From assembly GCF_014212015.1 (NCBI RefSeq), contig NZ_JACJVN010000027.1, positions 37,359-101,358 on the forward strand: a stretch of DNA of 64,000 nt. Reading direction: 5' to 3'. The position numbers were made by a program, and so were the translations under genes. The notes below the pieces were generated by a model. That model saw only the letters and a program-made list of their open reading frames with translations. It made no database searches and was not told the origin of the DNA. This document shows positions 1 to 8,019 of this stretch, piece after piece. Positions within the stretch are counted from its first letter, which is position 1. Each line of letters opens with the position of its first letter. Source of the stretch: Cohnella lubricantis (GTDB taxonomy: Bacteria; Bacillota; Bacilli; Paenibacillales; Paenibacillaceae).

Positions 1-427
1 CGGACAGCTGGGACGGATACATCGCTTCCTTCTCCTTCAGGCCGACGATCTCCAGCAGTTCGCCAACCTTCCGGTTAATCTCGTTTCTAGGCGCACCCGC
101 CAAGCGCAGAGGGGTCGCCACATTGTCGAATACCGTGTTGGAGGAGAGCAGGTTAAACGTTTGGAAAATCATGCCGATCTTGCGGCGCGTCTTCCGAAGC
201 TGCCCTTCCTTCAGGCTCGCGAGATCCACGCCATTAATGCTTACCGTGCCCTCGGTCGGCCGTTCCAGGAAGTTGATGCAGCGGATTAACGTGCTCTTGC
301 CCGCGCCGCTGAAGCCGATAATGCCGAAGATCTCGCCCTGCTGCACCTCCAGCGTCACATTCTTGACGGCTTCGATCTTGTGCTTATTCTGATAGAACAC
401 CTTAGAGACGTTCTTCAGTTGAATCAT
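1..427 (-). CDS. metN: Methionine ABC transporter ATP-binding protein MetN (3' part missing)
   Basis: The N-terminal ~142 residues of an ABC ATPase run off the left edge. A P-loop (GFSGAGKST) lies near residue 40, and a Q-loop reading MIFQTFNLL follows the ARKIG-like segment. The protein energises uptake of D/L-methionine at the inner face of the membrane. MetQ is encoded immediately upstream on the same strand, which fixes the substrate better than the ATPase alone could. A membrane subunit metI is expected beyond the window edge. The start at 427 (MIQLKN) is preferred over the in-frame ATG six bases earlier in the gap because its AAGG spacing is better. The assignment to MetN is family knowledge plus context. 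Confidence 0.9.
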   Translation of the reverse strand, partial: MIQLKNVSKVFYQNKHKIEAVKNVTLEVQQGEIFGIIGFSGAGKSTLIRCINFLERPTEGTVSINGVDLASLKEGQLRKTRRKIGMIFQTFNLLSSNTVFDNVATPLRLAGAPRNEINRKVGELLEIVGLKEKEAMYPSQLS

Positions 428-452
428 GTCCTTCATCCTTCCGCTTCTCGTT

Positions 453-497
453 AAAAAATAGAAATGGCAGGTCCGCTCCCGCGTGGGAGAGACCTGC
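453..497 (-). terminator. Stem-loop with U-tract between metQ and metN
   Basis: Read on the minus strand, GCAGGTC pairs with GACCTGC, and an inner CTCCC/GGGAG stem closes a 4-base loop (467-497). After a short gap a run of six T residues follows (458-453). It lies in the 85-bp gap after the binding-protein gene and before the ATPase gene. It therefore probably acts as a partial terminator or 3' stabiliser, giving more MetQ than MetN. Confidence 0.6.
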
Positions 498-512
498 GCA
501 TGACCGGCTTGG

Positions 513-1349
513 CTATTGCCAAGCCGGCACCATCGATTCACTGTAGTTGTCCGTGACGAACTTCTTCACTTCTTCGGACTGGAACGCCTTGACGAGCCGC
601 TGGAAGATCGGCTTGTCCTGGTCGCCATCGCGAACCGCGATGATGTTCACCCACGGAGAGTCTGCCGGCTCGCGGTAGATGGCATCCTCCGTCGGGGACA
701 AGCCGTTGTCAACCGCATAGTTGGTGTTGATGACGGCCGCGGTCAAATCTCCAAGCGCTTTGGGCAGGAAGGCGGCGTCCAATTCTTTGAACTTCAAATT
801 TCTCGGATTCTCGGCAATGTCGCGAACGGTAGCGGTAACGCCAACGCCTTCCTTCAGCTTAATGAGGCCGGCGCTTTGGAACAGGATCAGCGCACGGGCG
901 CCGTTCGTCGGATCGTTCGGCAAGCCGACCGTGTCTCCGTCCTTCAGCTCCGACAAATCCTTGATCTTCTTAGAGTACACCCCGATCGGATAATTGATCG
1001 TATCCGCGAGCTTCACGATGTGCGTACCGTTCGACTTATTGAATTCGTCCAGGTACGGCTGGTGTTGGAAGGCATTGGCATCCAATTGGCCGTCCTCCAG
1101 CACTTTGTTCGGCTGGACATAGTCGTTGAACACGACTAACTCCAAATCCAGATTGTCTTTGGCTGCGACTTCCTTGGCTACTTTCCAGATTTCTTCCTCA
1201 ACGCCTGCCATAACACCGATCTTTAATTTGTCGCCCGCCGCCGGAGAGCTGTTATTGGCATTCTCGTTTGAATTGCCGCATGCTGCAGCAATTGCTGTCA
1301 GCGCGAAGACCATGAAGATAAGAAGGGATTTTTTGACCACTCCAAACAC
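513..1349 (-). CDS. metQ: Methionine-binding lipoprotein MetQ (NlpA family)
   Basis: This 278-residue NlpA/MetQ-type solute-binding lipoprotein captures methionine outside the membrane and delivers it to MetI/MetN. The signal peptide ends in a lipobox-like AAAC at about residue 24, followed by a short Asn/Ser-rich tether. The body begins KLKIGVMAG and contains the family motifs FNDYVQPN, DANAFQHQPYLD and VGLPNDPTNGARAL. A GTG start is assumed at 1349. A second GTG three codons later cannot be excluded, since neither has an ideal ribosome binding site. No S-box riboswitch core was recognised in the ~45-base leader, although such leaders are common for this operon in Firmicutes. Confidence 0.93.
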   Translation of the reverse strand: MFGVVKKSLLIFMVFALTAIAAACGNSNENANNSSPAAGDKLKIGVMAGVEEEIWKVAKEVAAKDNLDLELVVFNDYVQPNKVLEDGQLDANAFQHQPYLDEFNKSNGTHIVKLADTINYPIGVYSKKIKDLSELKDGDTVGLPNDPTNGARALILFQSAGLIKLKEGVGVTATVRDIAENPRNLKFKELDAAFLPKALGDLTAAVINTNYAVDNGLSPTEDAIYREPADSPWVNIIAVRDGDQDKPIFQRLVKAFQSEEVKKFVTDNYSESMVPAWQ

Positions 1350-1400
1350 CGCTTTCCATTCTGATTTGCTGCTAACCTGTAATGGGACAGTAAGAATAAA

Positions 1401-1428
1401 AATATATCGTGATAAAACTTGTTGTCAA
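1401..1428 (-). promoter_or_regulatory. Predicted sigma-A promoter of metQ
   Basis: On the minus strand TTGACA (1428-1423) is followed after 16 bases by TATATT (1406-1401), about 50 bases upstream of the metQ start. The -35 is perfect and the -10 differs at one position. Confidence 0.65.
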
Positions 1429-1459
1429 TGAACAAATAAGCAACAATTTGATTTGGGCA

Positions 1460-1489
1460 TTGCTGACATGTCGCATTTTGTTTTATTAT
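1460..1489 (+). promoter_or_regulatory. Possible promoter of the HemAT-like gene
   Basis: TTGCTG (1460-1465) and TATTAT (1484-1489) are separated by 18 bases and lie ~80 bases upstream of the chosen start at 1571. The match is moderate. Confidence 0.4.
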
Positions 1490-1570
1490 GGAAGAGCCTA
1501 TTTTATTTTGGAAAATGCAGTCTCAGTTTGTGCCGAAACGGCTAACTTTAACCAAGCTTGGGGGGAATCG

Positions 1571-2926
1571 ATGATGACATCACTGCTAACCAAGACCAAA
1601 CAGAAATGGACAGGCAGCTTTGGCAACTCCGCTTCTTCCGGCTCCAATCGTTCTTCCGCGCTTGGTAGATTTGAACAAAGCCTGCAAGGCAAAGAAGAGG
1701 TCCTTCAGCCGCCTGCCGAGATTCAGGAGCGTTATGATTATTTGAAGTTTAACGACAAGTCGAGGGCTATTAGCGCTGACGCCCAAGAAGCGATTGCGGC
1801 TCATATGCCGGCGATCTTCGATAAGATCTTTCTGGAGTACGAGCACCCGGGATTCATCGGCTTCTTCAAGGACCCTGCCGGCAATTGGGTGGCGGCACGG
1901 GAGGAGATCGAAGGTTATCTGCTGTCGTGCTTGAGCAATAAGTTAGGCGCGGCAGAGATGGATTTGATCGAGCAGGCTGGACAGCTGTATGTCCATACGC
2001 AAGTGCAAATCGCATGGTACACAGCCGTATGGGACAAGTTCCTGATTGAGATTCTTCCGCTGCTAGCCGAGAAGTACAAGGATTCTCAAGTTCTGGCGAG
2101 AGTGACCCAGGAGGTTCTGCGTTACATCAGCATTCAACGACAGGTCGTCCTGGACAAATTCAAGCAGTCATTGGATCAGAATTTAGCCGACAACCAACAG
2201 AAGGTCAAAGACGATTTCAAGGGCCGAGTCGGCGAAGTCGTGGAGAATTTCGCGGCGATGAGCGAGCAGAGCGGCGCTAGCTCGCAGCAGATGCTGGCTC
2301 AGATGGAGCAGATCCGGGTCAATGCGGACGAAGGCGCGAGACTGTCCCAGGAATCGAACGTTCTCTCCAACAAGGGCAAGAACCAGCTGGATGAGACGAT
2401 CTCCTCGATGAAGACCATCGAAGAGAATACGTTGAAGGTCGACTCGAGCATGGCCAATCTGCAGAAGACCGCATCGAGCATCCGGGATCTGTCTGCCACG
2501 ATCGCCGAGATTGCCAGCCAGACACACCTCTTATCGCTGAACGCTTCGATCGAAGCGGCCAGAGCCGGAGAACAAGGCCGCGGATTTGCCGTTGTCGCCC
2601 AAGAGGTGAAGAAGCTGGCCGAGGAATCACGCGTGGCTGCCGAGGAAGTATCGAATCTGGCCGCGAACACGTCCAAGCAATTCGAAGAAGTGACCTCTCG
2701 AGTGAAGGGCATTCAGGCATCGGTGTCGGAATGCAATCAGAGCTTGTCCCATACCGAGAATGCGTTCGAAGGCATTCTGAATGGCAGCGCCAAGTCGAAC
2801 GAGCAGATTCAGCTCATTCAGACCGAAGTGGCTCAAATGACAGTCGTTGTCGAGGAGATCGCCAAAGTCGCGGGAGAGGTAGCCGCCACGGCGGAAAGAT
2901 TAAATACCGCAGTCAAAGCTTTCTAA
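1571..2926 (+). CDS. Globin-coupled methyl-accepting chemotaxis transducer (HemAT-like)
   Basis: This is a soluble 451-residue transducer without transmembrane segments. Residues ~50-190 resemble the protoglobin/HemAT sensor ([11 protein letters not shown] near the start, FIGFF, and a candidate proximal histidine H142 in [11 protein letters not shown]). Residues ~205-451 form the MCP signalling coiled coil with the canonical tip ([19 protein letters not shown], then [18 protein letters not shown]). The likely role is aerotaxis or oxygen/redox sensing to CheA/CheW. The ATG at 1571 was chosen because GGGGG lies just upstream; the open frame back to 1409 has no support. The IAWY stretch is shorter than the IGLxxxWY usually seen after the haem ligand, so haem binding should not be assumed. 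Monocistronic, with a terminator downstream. Confidence 0.85.
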   Translation: MMTSLLTKTKQKWTGSFGNSASSGSNRSSALGRFEQSLQGKEEVLQPPAEIQERYDYLKFNDKSRAISADAQEAIAAHMPAIFDKIFLEYEHPGFIGFFKDPAGNWVAAREEIEGYLLSCLSNKLGAAEMDLIEQAGQLYVHTQVQIAWYTAVWDKFLIEILPLLAEKYKDSQVLARVTQEVLRYISIQRQVVLDKFKQSLDQNLADNQQKVKDDFKGRVGEVVENFAAMSEQSGASSQQMLAQMEQIRVNADEGARLSQESNVLSNKGKNQLDETISSMKTIEENTLKVDSSMANLQKTASSIRDLSATIAEIASQTHLLSLNASIEAARAGEQGRGFAVVAQEVKKLAEESRVAAEEVSNLAANTSKQFEEVTSRVKGIQASVSECNQSLSHTENAFEGILNGSAKSNEQIQLIQTEVAQMTVVVEEIAKVAGEVAATAERLNTAVKAF

Positions 2927-2952
2927 TAGGAGAACATCATAGGACAATATCC

Positions 2953-2979
2953 AAGGGCGCCCGCGAGGCGCCTTTCTTC
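2953..2979 (+). terminator. Terminator after the HemAT-like gene
   Basis: AAGG(G)CGCC pairs with GGCGCCTT around a 4-5 base loop and is followed by TTTCTT. The rest of the 277-base gap to the next start contains no recognisable gene. Confidence 0.55.
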
Positions 2980-3203
2980 GTCTGCATGTTCCGGTCTGTG
3001 CGATATCCGCATGTCGAATGGTCGACACCGAACAAGCCGCCGCGACGCGGTTTGACAGCGATTAGTCCGGAGGTTGCGGACATGTAGCTCTTGTGTTAGG
3101 TTTTGCATGGTAATGGAGGCACTTCCATCCATTTCTCTCCTTGCTATGATAGGGATATCGCCCTTCGCGGGCTATGCCAATCATTCCAGAGGAGGAGTTC
3201 TAT

Positions 3204-5291
3204 TTGGTCAAACGTAATCTTATCGGTCTGATCTCGTCGTTCATTCTGATCGGCGGTCTGCTCGCGCCTGCAGCAGCGTCTGCGGCGCCGGCCAAGCAGG
3301 CCAGTTATAACGCGAATCCAAGCGTCCTGGACGTCGGCGCCAAGCTGAGAGCTGATACGCTTGAGATCGTCCAAGCGGAAGGCCGCCTTGACCTGTCCGG
3401 CAGCGAGGCTTCCGCTGATGCCGCTTCATCCTCTGCAGCAGCTGCTTTGACGGCAGACGATATTGGCACCGTTAAGCCTTGGCTCACGAATAACGACGTT
3501 GACGGCCAGTATTATTTGACGAACTTCACTCTACGCGCGGTCGGCGAGCACGGCGAAGTGTGGGTCGCGAACAATCTCAACTTCCCAAGCGGGGATCCGC
3601 GGAACGGCTCCTCTCAAATTACAGACGAGCAGGTCCAATATTTGCTCAACGAATTTGAGACTCGCATCTACCCGAAGGAGATTGAATATTTCGCTCCTCC
3701 GGCCGAGCGTACAGGGGAGAACGGCTACAACGGCTGGTACGAGGATGAGAGCGGCCGCGTCGTTATCCTGATCGACAATATCAAGGATCAAAGCTACTAC
3801 AATCCGACCTATCCGAGCTACATCGCCGGGTACTTCTCCCCGACGATCAGCGATTTCGTCGATCGCAATGTCATGACGGTCGACAGCTACGATTGGGTGA
3901 ACCGGACCGGCCCGGACGCGGCGAAGCCGTACCTCTACGAAGGCGTATTCGCGCATGAATTCCAACACTTGCTGCATCGCGACAGCGATTCGGGCGAAGA
4001 GAGCTTCATTAATGAAGGCTTGTCCGACTTCGCGCAATATATGGTCGGCTACGGCCATTCGACGGATCATGTGGAAGAATTCCTGGCGAATCTCCGGAAT
4101 TCCTTGACCCTGTGGGGCGACCAGTCGGACCTGCAGATTCTCGCTGATTACGGCACCGCTTATCTGTTCCAGCTGTATCTGTACGAGCAGTACGGCGAAC
4201 CTTTTATCCAGACGCTGTTCCATGATCCCTCCACCGGCATCAGCGGCGTTGAGGACGCGTTAGCGCAAGTGGGTGTCAACAAGACCTTCGCTGAAGTGTA
4301 CGCCGACTACATGACGGCCGTTATGCTGGACAGCGGCTATCAAGGCGATTCTTCCACCTACAAGTTCAATCTGATTGATCTCAAGCCTGACCTTAGCACT
4401 TCAGTGCTGGCTGACAATAACTCGCCTGCATGGGGGACGGACTTCAAGGTCATCACGCCGGATCCGAAGATCGACCACCTGTACTTCGAAGGGCTCGACT
4501 TCCTGCGCACGAATTGGACGACGGTAGAGGATCCTGAGCGCGGATCTGTGCTATGGGGCAATCAAGGCGACCTGGCCGACAACTTCCTCGTTAAAGAACT
4601 GGATCTGACCGGCGAGACTGCGCCTGAGCTTAGCTTCGACACCAACTACAACATTGAAGAGACGTGGGACTTCGGCGTCGTACAGGTATCCGAGGATGGC
4701 GGGCAAACGTGGACGTCGCTGGCCAACGAGAATACGCGCAGCGATATTGTAGATGGCGGCTATCCGAAGATCACGGCGAATCTGCCGGGCTTCACGGGCA
4801 GCTCCGGCGGCTGGACGACGGAGACGTTCGATCTGTCCGCTTATGCCGGCAAGCAGATTCTGCTGGGCTTCCGTTACTTGACCGACTGGGGCTACAACGA
4901 AGCGGGATGGTATCTGTCCAATCTTCGCCTGAACGGAACGGTGATCGACCCGATGACCGATACGTCCGGGTTCATGAGCCTGGAGCAGGCTACCGGACAA
5001 TACGTGAATTACCAGGTCGAATTCATCGGCTATATGAAGAATTACGACAAGCAGAAGGCGAAGGGCAACGACAATCAGGTCAAAGTCATTCGTCTGCCGG
5101 ATCCGGTCAATATGTCCGAATCCGACCGGGTCGAATTGGCTGATATGCTGCGCAGCTCGAAGTACGATCGCATCGTCATGATGACGACGTACGCCGCGCC
5201 TGAAGGAACGTCGAACAGCGTGACGTATGATTACGATGTGGTTATGAAGGATACGGGGAAGAAGGGCGGCAGCGCCAAGAAAGGCAAATAA
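3204..5291 (+). CDS. Secreted zinc metalloprotease, M30/M6-like with an InhA-type C-terminal domain
   Basis: A 695-residue exported protease. The start is the TTG at 3204, seven bases after AGGAGGAG; an upstream in-frame ATG would place acidic residues before the signal peptide. The signal peptide (VKRNLIGLIS... to ASAAPA) spans ~1-30. The zinc site HEFQH is at residues 251-255, and the third ligand is probably E271 in INEGLSDFAQYMVGYG, a layout like hyicolysin/M30 and immune inhibitor A relatives. Residues ~440-590 form a jelly-roll/MAM-like domain (VQVSEDGGQTWTSL, then LSAYAGKQILLGFRY), as found in InhA. A basic Lys/Gly tail ends the protein. It likely degrades extracellular proteins; the exact peptidase family is uncertain. 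Confidence 0.8.
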   Translation: MVKRNLIGLISSFILIGGLLAPAAASAAPAKQASYNANPSVLDVGAKLRADTLEIVQAEGRLDLSGSEASADAASSSAAAALTADDIGTVKPWLTNNDVDGQYYLTNFTLRAVGEHGEVWVANNLNFPSGDPRNGSSQITDEQVQYLLNEFETRIYPKEIEYFAPPAERTGENGYNGWYEDESGRVVILIDNIKDQSYYNPTYPSYIAGYFSPTISDFVDRNVMTVDSYDWVNRTGPDAAKPYLYEGVFAHEFQHLLHRDSDSGEESFINEGLSDFAQYMVGYGHSTDHVEEFLANLRNSLTLWGDQSDLQILADYGTAYLFQLYLYEQYGEPFIQTLFHDPSTGISGVEDALAQVGVNKTFAEVYADYMTAVMLDSGYQGDSSTYKFNLIDLKPDLSTSVLADNNSPAWGTDFKVITPDPKIDHLYFEGLDFLRTNWTTVEDPERGSVLWGNQGDLADNFLVKELDLTGETAPELSFDTNYNIEETWDFGVVQVSEDGGQTWTSLANENTRSDIVDGGYPKITANLPGFTGSSGGWTTETFDLSAYAGKQILLGFRYLTDWGYNEAGWYLSNLRLNGTVIDPMTDTSGFMSLEQATGQYVNYQVEFIGYMKNYDKQKAKGNDNQVKVIRLPDPVNMSESDRVELADMLRSSKYDRIVMMTTYAAPEGTSNSVTYDYDVVMKDTGKKGGSAKKGK

Positions 5292-5383
5292 AACGGCAGC
5301 AGATGCTCGAGGTTAACTTAGGCCTGCAAGGCCATGCAGGCGAACAAAGCTGACATAGGCGCACAAGGTTAACGCAGGCCATA

Positions 5384-5425
5384 GAAGAGGCTCCCAGCCA
5401 TGGCGATCATGGGGGGAGCCTCTTC
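5384..5425. terminator. Hairpin between convergent protease and FGE genes
   Basis: GAAGAGGCTCCC pairs with GGGAGCCTCTTC across a 16-18 base loop, between two convergent genes. There is no clear T-run on either side, so bidirectional termination is likely but unproven. The rest of 5292-5513 holds no gene. Confidence 0.45.
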
Positions 5426-5513
5426 CGCGTCTATGCCGGATGCGATGTGCCGGATGAAGTATGCCCAGTTGCCATACAGCCGCTGCGCTTGATGGAGCAC
5501 AGCCGACGGCGAG

Positions 5514-6479
5514 CTAGGCGTCGGCCGCTACGCGGAAGCCGAGGTTGCCGGTAGAGCTATCGGGAGTATTCTGGCTGCGGGCAGCTACGCGGTACCGGTT
5601 GCAGTAAGAGCGATGGCACAGATACGAACCTCCGCGCATCGACCGCGATCCCGTAGGCGTCAGGAACTGCGGATTATCGCGCGGCGTCGTCTGGTGGTAG
5701 CTGGGCGAGAACCAGTCCGCGCACCATTCCCAGACGTTGCCCGACATGTTGTACAAGCCATAGCCGTTAGGCTCGTAAGCGTCAACCGGCGCCGTGCCCG
5801 CATAACCGTCGCTCACATTATTCTTCATGGGAAATTTGCCTTGCCAGATGTTGCAACGATGGTTGCCGTCCGGCTTCAGCAGGTCGCCCCACGGGTACGT
5901 CTTGCCTTCCAGCCCGCCGCGCGCGGCGAATTCCCATTCCGCTTCGGTCGGCAGGCGGACGCCGGCCCATTCGCAGTAATCCGCCGCATCGTGCCATGAG
6001 ATATGAACGACTGGATGATCAAGCCGATCGTCAACCGTTGAGCCGGGTCCTTCCGGATGACGCCAATCCGCGCCGTCGACCGCGAGCCACCAGGGTGTGC
6101 GATCAGGCGCTCCTCTGACCGAGGAGCGGGCAGCTTCCGGGACGAACAGGTGGAAGACGAACGACCAGCCGAACCGTTCGGCTTCCGTCACGTACCCGGT
6201 CTCTTCTGCGAAGCGGCCGAATTCCCGATTCGTTACCGTGTACGGAGACAGGTAGAACGGCGCAACTGTCACGATGCGGGAAGGCCCTTCGCCGTCTGCG
6301 GCGAAGCCTTCGGCGGAGTCCGTCCCCATGAGGAATGAACCGCCTGGCAACAGGATCATGCCGCCTCTCGCTACGGAGGCATGAGGCTGCTTCGGATCTG
6401 GAGAAGGCGCCGTCGCTGGGGATGGGATGCTTCCGCGGGAAGCGGAGCAGCAGGATGAGACAGGAAGGTTGTGCTGCAT
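5514..6479 (-). CDS. Formylglycine-generating enzyme (SUMF1/FGE family)
   Basis: The 321-residue protein oxidises the active-site cysteine of type I sulfatases to C-alpha-formylglycine. The family core starts at ~residue 40 (GGMILLPGGSFLMGTD), passes through RLPTEAEWEFAARGG and NMSGNVWEWCADW, and ends with RGGSYLCHRSYCNRYR. That last segment keeps the paired catalytic cysteines (C288, C293) that separate true FGE from EgtB/PvdO relatives. The start at 6479 has AAAGGAGG five bases upstream. No signal peptide is evident, so it acts in the cytoplasm before sulfatase folding or export. It is divergent from the ChrA pair and the sulfatase at 8020-9531, whose CxPxR motif is exactly its substrate signature. 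Confidence 0.9.
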   Translation of the reverse strand: MQHNLPVSSCCSASRGSIPSPATAPSPDPKQPHASVARGGMILLPGGSFLMGTDSAEGFAADGEGPSRIVTVAPFYLSPYTVTNREFGRFAEETGYVTEAERFGWSFVFHLFVPEAARSSVRGAPDRTPWWLAVDGADWRHPEGPGSTVDDRLDHPVVHISWHDAADYCEWAGVRLPTEAEWEFAARGGLEGKTYPWGDLLKPDGNHRCNIWQGKFPMKNNVSDGYAGTAPVDAYEPNGYGLYNMSGNVWEWCADWFSPSYHQTTPRDNPQFLTPTGSRSMRGGSYLCHRSYCNRYRVAARSQNTPDSSTGNLGFRVAADA

Positions 6480-6524
6480 GGCAGCCTCCTTTAACCTTTG
6501 AATCGAAAGAAGCTATTGTCTACC

Positions 6525-6552
6525 ATTATAAACCTTATTGTTAGAAAAAGAA
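6525..6552 (-). promoter_or_regulatory. Predicted promoter of the FGE gene
   Basis: A perfect TATAAT (minus strand, 6530-6525) lies ~45 bases before the FGE start, with a weak TTCTTT-like -35 sixteen bases upstream. Confidence 0.45.
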
Positions 6553-6563
6553 TCGGAATAAAG

Positions 6564-6586
6564 AGATATAAAAAACCGTTATATCT
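6564..6586. promoter_or_regulatory. Inverted repeat in the FGE/chrA divergent gap
   Basis: AGATATAA and TTATATCT are perfect 8-base arms around a 7-base spacer. It lies just upstream of the FGE promoter and ~80 bases before the first chrA start. It may be an operator. Confidence 0.4.
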
Positions 6587-6599
6587 AAATTAGCCGAAG

Positions 6600-6620
6600 T
6601 TTATTCCAAAATGGAATAAA
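6600..6620. promoter_or_regulatory. Second inverted repeat in the FGE/chrA divergent gap
   Basis: TTTATTCCA and TGGAATAAA are perfect 9-base arms around AAA, 46 bases upstream of the first chrA start. With the neighbouring dyad it suggests a shared, probably dimeric regulator of both directions. Confidence 0.45.
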
Positions 6621-6665
6621 GTCAGCTATCCTAGATTTAATTATCCATAAGGGAGCTCGATTGTC

Positions 6666-7370
6666 ATGAATTCGGCACGTATCCAAGGCGCGAAGAGAGG
6701 GATATATGCGGACGGCAAGGATCGGGCAGGCAGTACGACCAGCAATAAGGTCCATTCGCCTCCTACGTTCGCATCCATTATGTGGAGCTTCCTCAAGCTG
6801 GCGCCTTCCTCGTTCGGCGGGGGATACGCGATCTTCCCCGCGCTGGAGAAGGAGATGACCGAGAGGCGGCGATGGCTCGGCAGCGGGGAACTGGCAGAGA
6901 CGTTGTCGCTGGCTGCGGCGGCTCCCGGCGGCGTTGCGGTGAATGCGTCGCTGCTCATCGGCTACCGGTTAAGAGGCTTTGGCGGAGCGGCTGCTGCGGG
7001 CATCGGGGCGATCGTGCCGACTATCGCCATCGTGCTCGCGCTGTTCTTCCTCTACCGGCTGATCGGCGATACGCCGAAGCTTCGCGCTGCGATGGAGGGG
7101 AGCGCTTGGGGCATCGTCGCGCTGATTCTGTTCACGGCATGGCGAATCGGCCGTGCCGCGATACGCGACAAGTTCACCGCCGGGTTAATGCTGGCGGCGC
7201 TTGCCTGCCTGCTAGGCCGCGTGCCGCCGCTGTACCTGATTGCTAGCGGCGTCCTGATCGGCGTTGGCGCCATTTGGATGAAGGGCAGAAGCTACCGCGA
7301 TTCGGAGTCGGTACAAGAGGAGAATGGCTCCAGCAACGGCGACGGCTCCTGCTATATGTACTACATCTAA
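6666..7370 (+). CDS. Chromate/anion transporter, half-size ChrA (first of a pair)
   Basis: This 234-residue integral membrane protein carries one CHR domain. The family signature FGGGYAIFPALEKEM is at ~residues 53-67, followed by AAAAPGGVAVNASLLIGYRLRG and several hydrophobic segments to ~200; the tail is polar. Short-chain CHR proteins are normally encoded as adjacent pairs that form a heterodimer, and the partner follows at 7400. CHR proteins export chromate, a sulfate analogue. Sitting between an FGE and a sulfatase, the pair may instead move sulfate or another oxyanion here (inference). The start is the ATG at 6666 after GGGAG. The ~40-residue N-terminal extension before the first membrane segment is unusual, and an internal start is possible. 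Confidence 0.85.
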   Translation: MNSARIQGAKRGIYADGKDRAGSTTSNKVHSPPTFASIMWSFLKLAPSSFGGGYAIFPALEKEMTERRRWLGSGELAETLSLAAAAPGGVAVNASLLIGYRLRGFGGAAAAGIGAIVPTIAIVLALFFLYRLIGDTPKLRAAMEGSAWGIVALILFTAWRIGRAAIRDKFTAGLMLAALACLLGRVPPLYLIASGVLIGVGAIWMKGRSYRDSESVQEENGSSNGDGSCYMYYI

Positions 7371-7399
7371 TCGGCAATTCTCCGGGGAGTGAACGCAGC

Positions 7400-7933
7400 A
7401 TGTGGATACTGTTCCTATTCTTCCTTCGGCTCGGCTTCGTATCCTTCGGGGGAGGCTATGCGCTCATACCGATGATCGAGAGAGAAGCTGTCCAGCAAGG
7501 CTGGATGACGCAAGACGCCTTCCTGAACGCGGTCACGGTAGCCGGCATGTCGCCAGGTCCGATCGCAGTCAACCTCGGCACCCTCATCGGCTATCGGACG
7601 TTCGGTATTGGCGGAGCGGCTGCAGCGGTGGGCGGTCTGGTCTTGCCGTCCATCATCATGTCGGCAGCGATGCTGCTTCTAATCCATCGGCTTCGCAAGC
7701 AGAGCTGGATCAGCCGCCTGTTCTATGGCCTTCAGCCAATCGTCACCGCGTTGATCCTGTACGCCGTCTACAGGCTTGGTATCGGCAGCCTCGATCGCGG
7801 CTCGTGGGGCGGACATCTCGTGTTCGGTCTTGCCATTATCGGGATCGGCTGGGTGATGCTGGTGCGATACCGTATGCCGCCTGTATATCTCCTTCTCTTC
7901 TCTGCCATCGCGGGAGCTGCCGTACTCGGCTAG
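7400..7933 (+). CDS. Chromate/anion transporter, half-size ChrA (second of a pair)
   Basis: A 177-residue CHR half-protein with the signature FGGGYALIPMIEREAV near the N terminus, AGMSPGPIAVNLGTLIGYR, and four to five hydrophobic segments. The ATG at 7400, eleven bases after GGGGAG, was chosen over upstream in-frame positions because it starts directly at the first membrane helix (MWILFLFFLRLG). It follows the first half gene by 29 bases, is cotranscribed with it, and presumably forms the heterodimer. The gene precedes the sulfatase by 86 bases. The transported ion cannot be read from the sequence. Confidence 0.87.
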   Translation: MWILFLFFLRLGFVSFGGGYALIPMIEREAVQQGWMTQDAFLNAVTVAGMSPGPIAVNLGTLIGYRTFGIGGAAAAVGGLVLPSIIMSAAMLLLIHRLRKQSWISRLFYGLQPIVTALILYAVYRLGIGSLDRGSWGGHLVFGLAIIGIGWVMLVRYRMPPVYLLLFSAIAGAAVLG

Positions 7934-8019
7934 CGCAGCCGTGCTATTATGCTGTATCTTATAGGGGATCTTCTAAATATTGGTTGGCTTCAACAATAGA
8001 AATGATAGGAGCGGAAGAC

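Noticed and set aside
1350..1570. SAM (S-box) riboswitch or T-box upstream of metQ
   Set aside because: The predicted leader is only ~45 bases and lacks the conserved S-box and T-box cores.
1409..1570. N-terminal extension of the HemAT-like protein
   Set aside because: The ATG at 1571 has a GGGGG site; the upstream part overlaps the divergent promoter region and does not resemble the family.
7402..8019. Long N-terminal extension of the sulfatase frame
   Set aside because: It lies out of frame inside the second ChrA gene; the GTG at 8020 with AGGAG is the start.
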